A stretch of DNA of 39,561 bases from Rhodobacterales bacterium (GTDB lineage Bacteria; Myxococcota_A; UBA796; GCA-2862545): positions 1 to 39,561 of the forward strand of contig JAACDH010000250.1 in the NCBI GenBank assembly GCA_009936995.1, given 5' to 3'. Under the pieces are notes generated by a model that did not search any database, had not been told where the DNA came from, and saw nothing but the letters and a program-made list of their open reading frames with translations. Positions 23,347 through 30,837 of the stretch are shown here, piece after piece. How positions within the stretch are numbered: the stretch's first letter is position 1; the number at the start of each line of letters is the position of its first letter. A program made the translations under genes and the position numbers.

Positions 23347-25086
23347 CTAAAGGATCGCGTCGGCCCGGGCTTCGAGCACCCGCTTGATCACGTCGGCGGC
23401 GATGTCGGTCACGTTCACCTTGATGTCGACCGAACCATCGCGGGTCTTCATCTCGACCAAGTCCTCTTTGAGGCCACGAGGTGCCACGGTGATGCGGAAC
23501 GGACAGCCGATGAGCTCGGCGTCTGCGAAGGCGAATCCACCACGTTTGTTGCGGTCGTCGTAGAGCACTTCAATGCCCGCGGCGAGGAGGTCTGCGTAAA
23601 TCTCGCCGCAGACGTCGCTGACCACCTCTTTGTTGTGGTTCAAGCCGACGATGTGTACTTCGTAGGGGGCGACGCTGATGGGCCAGATGGGACCGCGGTC
23701 GTCGTGGCATTGCTCGATGACGGCGGCGGCCGCGCGCCCCACGCCGATGCCGTAGCATCCCATGATCAACGGTAGGCTCTTGCCCTGCTGATTGAGGAAG
23801 TTGCAGCCCATGGCGGCCGAGTACTTGGTGCCAAGCTGGAAGATGTTGCCGACCTCGATGCCACGCTGCTCGACCAGCGGCTCGCCGGTGACGGGGCAGG
23901 GGTCGCCAGCGCGGGCGGTGGCGATGTCGGAGATGATGACTTGGTCGGCCACTGATGCCATGTCGCGGGCGAAGTTGAAGTTCAACAGGTGGTAGTCGGT
24001 CTCGTTGGCACCAACGACCAGGTTGGCGGACTCGACGGCGCTGGGGTCGAAGACGATCCGGCATTTGGTGGGGTCGACGCCCAGTGGACTGGCGTAGCCT
24101 GGAACGCAGCCGACGGCTTCGATCTCGGCGTCGTAGGCCAGCTCTAGGGCTGAGCCGACCACCTTGCGGAGCTTGCCTTCGTTGACGTCGAGGTCGCCGC
24201 GGATGACCGCAAACACCAGCTTTCCGTCGCTGTCGCGGTAGAACACGGCCTTGCCGGCCCGGGTGGTGGGCAGCTTGACGAAGTTGGTGACGTCTTCGAT
24301 GGACTTTTGGCCCGGGGTGTGGACCTTCTCGAGGGCCATGGGCTCGCCGCCCTCAAAGGTGAGTGCGGTGCGGGCGACTTCACGGTTGGCCTTGTAGCTG
24401 GTGCCGTCGGGAGACAAGAACAACGTGTCTCCACCGCAATCGGCCAACGCCATGAACTCGTGGGCGATGCTGCCGCCCATCATGCCGGTGTCGGACTCGA
24501 TGGACACGACCGAGGGCATGCCGATGCGCTTGAAGATGCGCACGTAGGCCTCGTGGGCGCGCTCGTAGTACGCTTCTAGGCATTCTTGGTCCACGTGGAA
24601 GGAGTAGCCGTCCTTCATGGTGAACTCGCGCACGCGGATGAGGCCGGCGCGGGGACGGGCTTCGTCGCGGTACTTGGTCTGGATTTGGTACAGCATGGCG
24701 GGCAGCTGCTTGTACGAGGAGATCTCGGTGCGCGCGATGTGGCACACGCCCTCTTCGTGGGTCATGGCCAGCAGCATGTCTTTGTCGTTGCGGTCCTTGA
24801 CCCGAAGCAGCTCGGAGCCGACGCTGTCGTAGCGGCCGGTCTCTTCCCAGAGCTCGCGGGGCAGCACCACCGGCATCATCAGCTCTTGGCCTTCAATGCG
24901 GTTCATCTCGTCGCGGATGATGGCCTCGATCTTGGTGGTGACGCGCTTGCCGAGGGGCAACAAGGTGTAGATTCCGGCCGACACCGGGCGAACAAATCCA
25001 CCGCGAATCATAAAGATATGCGACGCGGTCTGGGCGTCTTTGGGGGCTTCTTTGATTTGACGACCGACGAGGCGGGACATGCGCAT
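23347..25086 (-). CDS. proS: Prolyl-tRNA synthetase
   Basis: ProS charges tRNA-Pro with proline. The 579-residue protein is of the bacterial type with an editing insertion. Class II motif 2 is seen in QTKYRDEARPRAGLIRVREF with FTMKDGYSFH, the YbaK-like INS domain spans about residues 225-395 (with VKLPTTRAG, FAVIRGDLDVNEGKL), and motif 3 is YGIGVGRAAAAVIEQ. The anticodon-binding domain follows (PYEVHIVGLN). The ATG at 25086 follows GGAG; a second ATG two codons later would barely change it. It heads a minus-strand group with the zinc-ribbon gene. Confidence 0.97.
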   Translation of the reverse strand: MRMSRLVGRQIKEAPKDAQTASHIFMIRGGFVRPVSAGIYTLLPLGKRVTTKIEAIIRDEMNRIEGQELMMPVVLPRELWEETGRYDSVGSELLRVKDRNDKDMLLAMTHEEGVCHIARTEISSYKQLPAMLYQIQTKYRDEARPRAGLIRVREFTMKDGYSFHVDQECLEAYYERAHEAYVRIFKRIGMPSVVSIESDTGMMGGSIAHEFMALADCGGDTLFLSPDGTSYKANREVARTALTFEGGEPMALEKVHTPGQKSIEDVTNFVKLPTTRAGKAVFYRDSDGKLVFAVIRGDLDVNEGKLRKVVGSALELAYDAEIEAVGCVPGYASPLGVDPTKCRIVFDPSAVESANLVVGANETDYHLLNFNFARDMASVADQVIISDIATARAGDPCPVTGEPLVEQRGIEVGNIFQLGTKYSAAMGCNFLNQQGKSLPLIMGCYGIGVGRAAAAVIEQCHDDRGPIWPISVAPYEVHIVGLNHNKEVVSDVCGEIYADLLAAGIEVLYDDRNKRGGFAFADAELIGCPFRITVAPRGLKEDLVEMKTRDGSVDIKVNVTDIAADVIKRVLEARADAIL

Positions 25087-25228
25087 AGGGGGCTCCAGAA
25101 CAGGTCAGCTCAATAGCCGTCGCTGGCGCTGGACACCAGTTTTGCAGTGAACCGGTGGGTTACTGCTTTTCATCGATACGGTCGATAGTGCGGGAAAAGG
25201 ACTCAAATGGGTGCGCGCAGAGATGGCT

Positions 25229-25254
25229 GCCCCTGTCAGGGCGACAGAGGGGGC
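25229..25254. other. Hairpin upstream of proS
   Basis: The segment around ccctgtcagggcgacaggg can fold as a stem of about nine pairs with a two-base bulge, and a second perfect 7-bp inverted repeat (GAAATGG/CCATTTC) lies at 25314-25332. Both are in the 264-bp gap upstream of proS. They may be leader or terminator structures. No T-box signature is visible, and nothing else is seen in this gap. Confidence 0.35.
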
Positions 25255-25350
25255 GAAGATCAAGGCGCGACCTGGGACTGGCTAACCGATTCTTCCGGTA
25301 GAATTTGAGGCATGAAATGGGTCAGCCATTTCGCGCTGTGCCCATAGGCG

Positions 25351-26004
25351 TCAGTAGTCCGGCAGGAACTCGAGCACCGCGGCCAGCTGCTCCGTGATCA
25401 CGTGGCAGTCGTCGGCGTCTACCGTCACGACCTGGGCGTAGGGTGCGTAGAAGTCGGCGTTGTTAATCTCGATGATAAGCTCGCCCGCCACCTCCTCTCC
25501 GCAGTTCCAGACATTATTTTGGTAGAAGCAGGGCTCTGGAAGGTCATCCTCGTCGGCCATGTTCCAGGTTACGTCGCCGCTGGTGACGTCTTGACCTAGG
25601 CTGTCGGTGACCGTGACCTGCACGCTGGGCACAATGTTGGCCGTGCAGGCGGTGGGACTGAGGGTGACGTCTACGTGCTCGGTGATGACGTGGCACTTGT
25701 CTTGATCGACGAACTGGACGAATACCTCGGGGGTGAAACCCTGTGCGTCAACGGTGACGGTGAACTCACCGCCGAGCTCGTTGCCACACGACATCGTGCC
25801 GTCGCCAAACGCGTCACAGTCCTCGACGGCCGAGCCGTCCACCGAGTAGGTGGCCATCGCCGCGTCAATGGCGTCGCCAAATTCATCGAACACATTGAGG
25901 GTGATGGACGAACGGAGATCATTGGTGCAGGCGGTTTCTGGCTTAGGGCATCCAGTGGCGAACATCAGCAGTCCGAGGGGTAGAATAATGGCAGAACGGT
26001 TCAT
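25351..26004 (-). CDS. Lipoprotein with two internally repeated beta domains
   Basis: The 217-residue product starts at ATG 26004, chosen because GGAGA lies about 5 bases upstream, giving MNRSAIILPLGLLMFATGC with lipobox ATGC. The mature part is an internal duplication. Each half opens with a Cys-Thr motif and a beta-rich Ig-like or carboxypeptidase-regulatory-like segment (VFDEFGDAID and VTDSLGQDVTS), then has two Cys (about EDCDAF..SCGNELGGE and EPCFYQ..NCGEEVAGE), and closes with the shared signature CHVITE. Four Cys per half suggest two disulphides each. The protein is probably on the cell surface. I do not recognise a named family. It is the only gene on this stretch of the minus strand. 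Confidence 0.75.
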   Translation of the reverse strand: MNRSAIILPLGLLMFATGCPKPETACTNDLRSSITLNVFDEFGDAIDAAMATYSVDGSAVEDCDAFGDGTMSCGNELGGEFTVTVDAQGFTPEVFVQFVDQDKCHVITEHVDVTLSPTACTANIVPSVQVTVTDSLGQDVTSGDVTWNMADEDDLPEPCFYQNNVWNCGEEVAGELIIEINNADFYAPYAQVVTVDADDCHVITEQLAAVLEFLPDY

Positions 26005-26300
26005 CGGGGTCTCCATGGCTTGTTGGTGTCATCTTGTGCAGACACCATGCCAAGTAGGAACAACGCCGATAATTCGGTTAAACTCGAATCTTTGTCCGAA
26101 GATTCGCGACATTGGGATCAGGGGGAGGCGCTCGCGTGTTCGTGCCAGGGGACAAAGAACATCTCGGCGATGGTCTTGAGGGTAAGAAGCATTAGAGCCC
26201 CCCGTCGCCAGCGTTCCGCCCTTCGTTCTCGGAAGTTCGCGTCGAAGCTTGCTTGCAGTTGTCCGATCGGCTAGGAATGCTACTTCGAGTCGAGGGCAGA

Positions 26301-27650
26301 ATGATAAGCATGCTAGGTATGGGTCTCCTCCTAATTTCGGTCAGGGCGAGCGCGGTCGAAGTTGTCATCTCGGACGGCGTAGGCGACGGCTCGGCATCGT
26401 TCGGCATCGATGAATTTGGCAGCATCTGGGGATGTGGTGGGCACGGTGTGGTGTTCGACCCAACCGGCCCGACGACGGCCGCGCAGGGCAGCTGCCACTC
26501 TACCCTGTACCTCTTCGAATCCGCAGGGGATTGGCGTCAGGCCATGTCGAGTGACCATTGGTCCTACCACCCGGTTTACAATAGTAGTAACGGCCTGAGT
26601 TGCGACGTTAACTCGGGCAGATCGTCCGACGTGCTTGCCACTGGGATGCACGTCATTTCGGATGTGGTCAGTCCCAACCACCGGGTGACCGAGTTCGTGG
26701 TTCCAAGCTATCAAGAACTCAAGGTCCGTCTGGAACAGACTGCGTGTGGCTCGAACCTGTATCAGGTGTACGAGTTCTCTGTCGACACAGGGTCCGTCGA
26801 CTTCATCGCCAGCAGGTACTCCGACGGCGACCTCTCGTTCCCAAGTCCCTGGTCCTGGACTCAAAATAAGGGATCGGGTCAGCCCAGTCTGCCTGTGGTT
26901 GAGATGACGGATGTCTCTGGGGACATCAGTATGTCTGTCGAGATGCAGGGCGATGCTGTGTTCGAAGGGTGGCGCTTGTGGCAATGTCCGTGGGGTGGTG
27001 CTTCTGAGTTCGCCAGGTTTATGAATCAGGACGGCTGGACCGCAGCCCAACTCGACCAAGAGTATCAATGCACCGGTGGCCCTTGGTGTGACCGCACGGA
27101 GGCGACGACTGGTGCCACGATGACGGTTGGCCCCAAAGACACGGGTATAGGGTTGCAAGGCCAGCTTTTCGTAGACAGTAGCGCCCCGAAAGAGATCTCG
27201 TTTCTCACCTCTCTCTCACCTGGTCAGCAATCAACCGTGGATATTGTCAGCGCGACAGCGACCCCCGACGCACTCTGGCCCGTCGATGGCTCGCTCGTTC
27301 CCGTCCAGCTCGATGTTGTGGCCGAGGGGTGCGGTGTGTCCTGCTCGATCGCGTCGGTGACCAGCAACCAACCGATTGATCTTCCGGGGTCTCCCAACGC
27401 CGACTACGACATCGTCTCCGAGCTCTCGCTCAGTCTGAGGGCCGAGCGGGATGGAGCGGCTGAGCGCCTATATTGGGTCGATGTGTCCTGTGAAGATGTC
27501 ATGGGCAATACCAGCCTGGTGATGGTGCCCGTCACGGTCCCTGGCGCCGGTCCCCCCCCTGGTGGCGGTCCCCCTGGTGGTGGTCCCCCTGGTGGTGGTC
27601 CCCCTGGTGGCGGTCCTCCTGGTGGCGGTCCCCCTGGTAATGGACCCTGA
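26301..27650 (+). CDS. Secreted protein with C-terminal PPGGG repeats
   Basis: The 449-residue protein starts at ATG 26301, where a signal peptide MISMLGMGLLLISVRASA is followed by the mature VEVVISDGVGDG. The body has several paired Cys (for example WGCGGHG, LSCDVNS, WQCPWGG, QCTGGPWCDRTE and GCGVSCSIAS), suggesting disulphide-stabilised beta domains. The region from about residue 310 (ATPDALWPVDGSLVPVQLDV to VSCEDVMGNTSLVMVPVTVPGAG) resembles an Ig-like 'change in potency' module found in exported proteins of delta-type bacteria. The last 36 residues are PPGGG repeats. Function unknown. A shadow frame on the other strand covers much of it but lacks a signal peptide. Confidence 0.72.
   Translation: MISMLGMGLLLISVRASAVEVVISDGVGDGSASFGIDEFGSIWGCGGHGVVFDPTGPTTAAQGSCHSTLYLFESAGDWRQAMSSDHWSYHPVYNSSNGLSCDVNSGRSSDVLATGMHVISDVVSPNHRVTEFVVPSYQELKVRLEQTACGSNLYQVYEFSVDTGSVDFIASRYSDGDLSFPSPWSWTQNKGSGQPSLPVVEMTDVSGDISMSVEMQGDAVFEGWRLWQCPWGGASEFARFMNQDGWTAAQLDQEYQCTGGPWCDRTEATTGATMTVGPKDTGIGLQGQLFVDSSAPKEISFLTSLSPGQQSTVDIVSATATPDALWPVDGSLVPVQLDVVAEGCGVSCSIASVTSNQPIDLPGSPNADYDIVSELSLSLRAERDGAAERLYWVDVSCEDVMGNTSLVMVPVTVPGAGPPPGGGPPGGGPPGGGPPGGGPPGGGPPGNGP
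27561..27635 (+). repeat. Five tandem 15-bp units encoding GGGPP
   Basis: The unit ggtggcggtccccct occurs five times with single-base variation (ggt/ggc, cct/ccc), then degenerates at 27636-27650. It encodes the flexible Pro/Gly tail of the secreted protein. Such arrays change length by slippage. Confidence 0.9.
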
Positions 27651-27778
27651 ATCTGTGTTCCTCGCCCAGCCCAGCGTGCACAATCATGATCGGGTGTAGC
27701 AGAACCCAAGTCGCTCTTTCGGAAGTTGTTGAGCAGATGCCTGTCCGTTAGACCGTTGGCAAAACTCTGGAGACCCTC

Positions 27779-28171
27779 ATGGCCGATTGCCCCGTTTGTG
27801 CAGATCTGATGACCGAAAAAGAACGTGATGGCATCCACATCGACGTGTGCGAATCCCATGGTGTTTGGCTCGACAAGAGCGAGCTCCTCTCAATCACCGA
27901 GACGGAGCGCCATCGCGATGGCACGTTTCTTTTCACCGACTTGTTTCGCACCGAAAACGTCACTCATGTGGACCACAGCCGCACCCTGAACTGCCCGTAC
28001 TGTCAGAAGCAGATGGCCATTGAAAAGCACCACGGCGTCCACATGGACTGGTGCACAGATCACGGAATTTTCCTAGACTCTGGCGAGCTCAGTGCGCTGC
28101 TCAACAACCTTCGCCTCGACCCGCTCTTCGTTGGTGGTGTGGCCCTTAGGCTGTTTGAGAACAAGTATTAG
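27779..28171 (+). CDS. Double zf-TFIIB zinc-ribbon protein
   Basis: The 130-residue product holds two zf-TFIIB-type motifs. The first is CPVCADLM followed by IHIDVCESHGVWLDKSEL (residues about 4-40), and the second is CPYCQKQM followed by VHMDWCTDHGIFLDSGEL (about residues 75-110). Each CxxC plus C-x2-H set can bind one zinc. No other domain is seen; the C-terminus is short. The ATG at 27779 is preceded by GGAGA. The family is common in bacteria and its role is unknown, with nucleic-acid or protein binding suggested. It lies between the secreted PPGGG protein and a decayed region and appears intact. Confidence 0.87.
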   Translation: MADCPVCADLMTEKERDGIHIDVCESHGVWLDKSELLSITETERHRDGTFLFTDLFRTENVTHVDHSRTLNCPYCQKQMAIEKHHGVHMDWCTDHGIFLDSGELSALLNNLRLDPLFVGGVALRLFENKY

Positions 28172-28325
28172 CCACGGGCGAAGTGCCCAGAGAGGATAAG
28201 AAGGACGATTGGCGCTTCTCCCGATTTGTCGTATCGGAAAGTGCGGTCAGGGCGTTGGCGGATCCCCTCCTGAAGACACCCGAGGACCTTCAGTCCGGCT
28301 GACTTGGCCGCGAGACGCCATGGTG

Positions 28326-28510
28326 CTAGATAGTCTTTTGATACCAACGCGCAGAGTTCGTTAGCAGCCGCTCCAGCGTCTCGTAGTCTACGCAGACCAG
28401 TCCGAACCGCTGGGAGTACCCCTCTTGCCACTCGAAGTTGTCGAAGAGCGACCAGGCAAAGGAGCCGCGCAGAACGACGCCATCGCGAATGGCCCGCCAA
28501 ATACCGGCGG
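28326..28510 (-). pseudogene. C-terminal fragment of a GH1 beta-glucosidase
   Basis: The frame encodes [20 protein letters not shown] followed by [20 protein letters not shown] and SARWYQ before a TAG stop at 28326. This is the C-terminal signature of family 1 glycoside hydrolases, including the aglycone-site WSLxDNFEW. Only about 60 of the usual 450 residues remain. It joins directly to the ROK regulator remnant near 28515. Upstream of the junction the frame carries no GH1 sequence. An ancestral sugar-utilisation locus has been reduced to fragments. Downstream, 28172-28325 has no recognised gene. Confidence 0.8.
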
Positions 28511-28514
28511 GCCA

Positions 28515-28994
28515 GAAGCCTTCCGGGGGTTGATGACTCTTTCCAGGTTCATGAGGTTGGCGATGGCATAGCGGGTCCGTCGCACGAGGGCCGCCGACCC
28601 GACTTCGGCTTCGAGGTAGCCGGTCAGACTGCACCGACACGGATACCCACCTTCAACCGCCACGGTCGTGTGCCCGATCTCTCCGGCGATCCCAGTCGCC
28701 CCTCGAAAGATCTCTTCGCCAATGTGCCCGTCGCCCCACGCTAACGCGGAACAGAACGCGCCTGCGGGGATCGCACAGCACGGCGCTAACGATGGCAGAG
28801 ATCGTAGAGCGAGACAGCCCGATCGCCCGGGCGAGGTCTGCGCGACTTACGCCATCTGCTGCGGTCCAGATCCGGTTGGCAACGACACCTGCGTTGTGGG
28901 CACGCACCCCTCGGGCGTCCACTGCATGCGTTTCCCGGATTTCGTTCGTTTGCCCAACGAACGAACGATAGATCTCGCCGAGGGCGGCTACCAT
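28515..28994 (-). pseudogene. Decayed ROK-family transcriptional regulator
   Basis: The N-terminal part encodes a winged helix-turn-helix with GVSRADLARAIGLSRSTISA (about 28790-28880), typical of ROK-family repressors. Between about 28755 and 28790 the frame shifts, and the next frame encodes [28 protein letters not shown] and ALVRRTR, the ROK glycine and cysteine motifs. The middle third of a normal ROK protein is missing, and the C-terminal end runs into the GH1 fragment. At least one frameshift and one large deletion are therefore implied. ROK repressors commonly control neighbouring sugar-hydrolase genes, which fits the GH1 fragment here. A perfect 10-bp inverted repeat lies at 28941-28965. 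Confidence 0.75.
28941..28965. repeat. Perfect 10-bp inverted repeat
   Basis: TTCGTTCGTT (28941-28950), a 5-base spacer (TGCCC) and AACGAACGAA (28956-28965) form a perfect dyad. It lies near the 5' end of the decayed ROK gene and may be a remnant operator. It could also be part of the coding frame by chance. Confidence 0.7.
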
Positions 28995-29139
28995 GACCCC
29001 CAACGCGGTAATGGCCCCCTCATTGGCTAAAACAGATCGTAAATTCTACGCTTCGGAGTGAAGAAAAGATTGGTTTAATAAATGAATACGGGTGATTTCG
29101 AGCGCTTGAACAGGCGCCTTAACGAACGCACCAGAGTTG

Positions 29140-29601
29140 CTAGGCTCCGGCGGTCAGGCAGGTGTAGCTGTCGGCCTCGATGAGCTTCCAAGTGGGAACG
29201 GGCCCCGGAAACTCTTGGCATGCTCCCACGATTAACTCGTTTGGGATTCCCGCTGTCGAGCAGTCGTTGTTGTTGGGGTGGTTCGTGTAGGTGATTCGAT
29301 CGGAGAGGCAGACCAGCTCGCTAATGGAAGCGTCAGGGGTCTCGTTGCAGGGCTTGGTCGCATTCAGCAACACGACGCTGTCTATCGGGGGAAGCTCAGT
29401 GCACATGTCGTCGACGTACACCGTGAAGGTGACGGTGTTTCCCTGCTGGGTCGAAGTGGTTCCCGAATCGTTGATTCCGGTGGGATTTCCGGTCGTGAGT
29501 GGGTCCGTGTCGTGTTCAGAGGTCCCGCATCCAAGCAGCAGTGTTGCGAGCAGCACAGTGAAGGGGAAGAGGGACAGAACGTTTACGCCAAGTTTCGTCA
29601 T
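29140..29601 (-). CDS. Predicted lipoprotein with N-terminal Thr-rich linker
   Basis: The 153-residue product starts at ATG 29601 (MTKLGVNVLSLFPFTVLLATLLLGC) with lipobox LLGC. A Thr/Ser/Gly linker follows (DPLTTGNPTGINDSGTTST), then a beta domain of about 95 residues with six Cys: DDMCTELP, KPCNE, LVCLSD, NDCST, GACQE and TCLTAGA. The Cys pattern suggests three disulphides. No clear Shine-Dalgarno sequence precedes the start. Linker style matches the lipoprotein at 29697-30734 and the partial one at 39297, so all three may be surface proteins typical of this lineage. Function unknown. Confidence 0.7.
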   Translation of the reverse strand: MTKLGVNVLSLFPFTVLLATLLLGCGTSEHDTDPLTTGNPTGINDSGTTSTQQGNTVTFTVYVDDMCTELPPIDSVVLLNATKPCNETPDASISELVCLSDRITYTNHPNNNDCSTAGIPNELIVGACQEFPGPVPTWKLIEADSYTCLTAGA

Positions 29602-29696
29602 TTTCGCACTGGGTGGATGGTGGTGTGAGTCAATTGATGCGTCGGAATAGGGCCCTGCCATGCACCCTTGAGGTGCAGGTGAACGTGGCTGGGTGT

Positions 29697-30734
29697 TTAC
29701 AGCGTGACGCCGCCGATCACATCGCCCACCCAGTGGGCGCCGGGCACACCCAGTTCATAGGCGTCGACCCGGGAGCCAACGTAGGGATGGGTGACGTAGA
29801 CCGAGAACTCATCCCAGCCACCCGCTGCTGAGCCCCACTCCAGACCGTGGCCGTAGGTATTGAATGTCCAATCTAGGATCTCGATGATCGACAGGTCTTG
29901 GTTGATGCGAAAGATCGAGGAACTGAACACGGATCCCACGTAGATCTGGCCGCAGGCGTCGACCTCGACGGTGTCGTGCCAGCCGTCGGGCACGGTGGCG
30001 ATTAAGCCGGGATCGCCCACAGGATCTAGATTCACGTCCAGGTCCACGCCGTACACCCGCCCCCCGTTCATGGTGCCAAAATACAGGCGACTGAAATCGC
30101 GATTAAATGCGATAGCACGAGCGGGATAGGGACCGGTGTCAACGATCATTTCGCCGTCGCCGGTGGCCGGGTCGATGCGAATAATCGCCTCGGCGCCGCT
30201 GGTATAATTGGTGGCCAGATAGATGTTTCCGTCACTCCCCACCGCCAGCCCGTAGCCGTTCAAGCCCGGCGCGAGCACGATGGTCCCTCCAGAACTATCG
30301 ACGCGAATTACGCCGCCGCCATCGCCGGCAGATCGGGCCGCCACGATATCGCCGCCGGGCAACACGCCCATCTTGTAAACCTGCCCGATGCCCGCCGCGT
30401 AAATGGTCGCCGTGTCGGGCGCCGTGGCTGCCCAAAAGACGTTCTCATCGCTGCCGATCAGGGTGCCAGCGCTGTCGAATACAATGTCGTTGTAACCGCG
30501 TGGTGCGTCGAGAGGGACAGCTGGACCAGCTGTATCGGGCACCGTCGCACAGTCGAACTGCGGCAGTGGGCCGGTGTCGGTGCTTGTGGTACCTGTGGTG
30601 GCGGTGGTGGTGGTGGTCCCCGTGGTCGTTGAGCTGGTACTGGTGGGTTCTGGTTTGGTCGGTGGCATTTCCGTGCTGTCGGCCGTACATGCCCACAGGC
30701 CAATGAGTGCAAACAGGGGGGCTAGTTTGGTCAT
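29697..30734 (-). CDS. Lipoprotein with NHL/SMP-30-like beta-propeller
   Basis: The 345-residue product begins MTKLAPLFALIGLWAC with lipobox LWAC. A Thr-rich linker (about residues 28-55, TSTSSTTTGTTTTTATTG) leads into a beta-propeller-like domain. Repeats include GYNDIVFDSAGTLIG, IYAAGIGQVYKMGVLPGGDI, NGYGLAVGSDGNIYLAT and RAIAFNRDFSRLYFG, plus the pattern DACGQIYVGSV, similar to SMP-30/gluconolactonase and NHL propellers. Such proteins bind or hydrolyse small sugars or act as surface binding modules; the catalytic metal residues of SMP-30 cannot be confirmed. On the minus strand TATACT lies about 50 bp upstream and could be the -10 element. Confidence 0.78.
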   Translation of the reverse strand: MTKLAPLFALIGLWACTADSTEMPPTKPEPTSTSSTTTGTTTTTATTGTTSTDTGPLPQFDCATVPDTAGPAVPLDAPRGYNDIVFDSAGTLIGSDENVFWAATAPDTATIYAAGIGQVYKMGVLPGGDIVAARSAGDGGGVIRVDSSGGTIVLAPGLNGYGLAVGSDGNIYLATNYTSGAEAIIRIDPATGDGEMIVDTGPYPARAIAFNRDFSRLYFGTMNGGRVYGVDLDVNLDPVGDPGLIATVPDGWHDTVEVDACGQIYVGSVFSSSIFRINQDLSIIEILDWTFNTYGHGLEWGSAAGGWDEFSVYVTHPYVGSRVDAYELGVPGAHWVGDVIGGVTL

Positions 30735-30837
30735 GGAACACCTTGGTCGATACGGAGGAACAGAAGCGTGGGCGCATCTCGTGCGTCAGTATACTGCGCC
30801 GATGGCCTGTACCCTCAGCCCACATTACCTTCGGTGT

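Noticed and set aside
24588-24602. parS-like ccacgtggaa inside proS
   Set aside because: Only half of the palindrome is kept, and the outer bases do not match; likely a coincidence in coding sequence.
25087-25350. T-box riboswitch upstream of proS
   Set aside because: No T-box core sequence or long specifier stem is visible; only simple hairpins.
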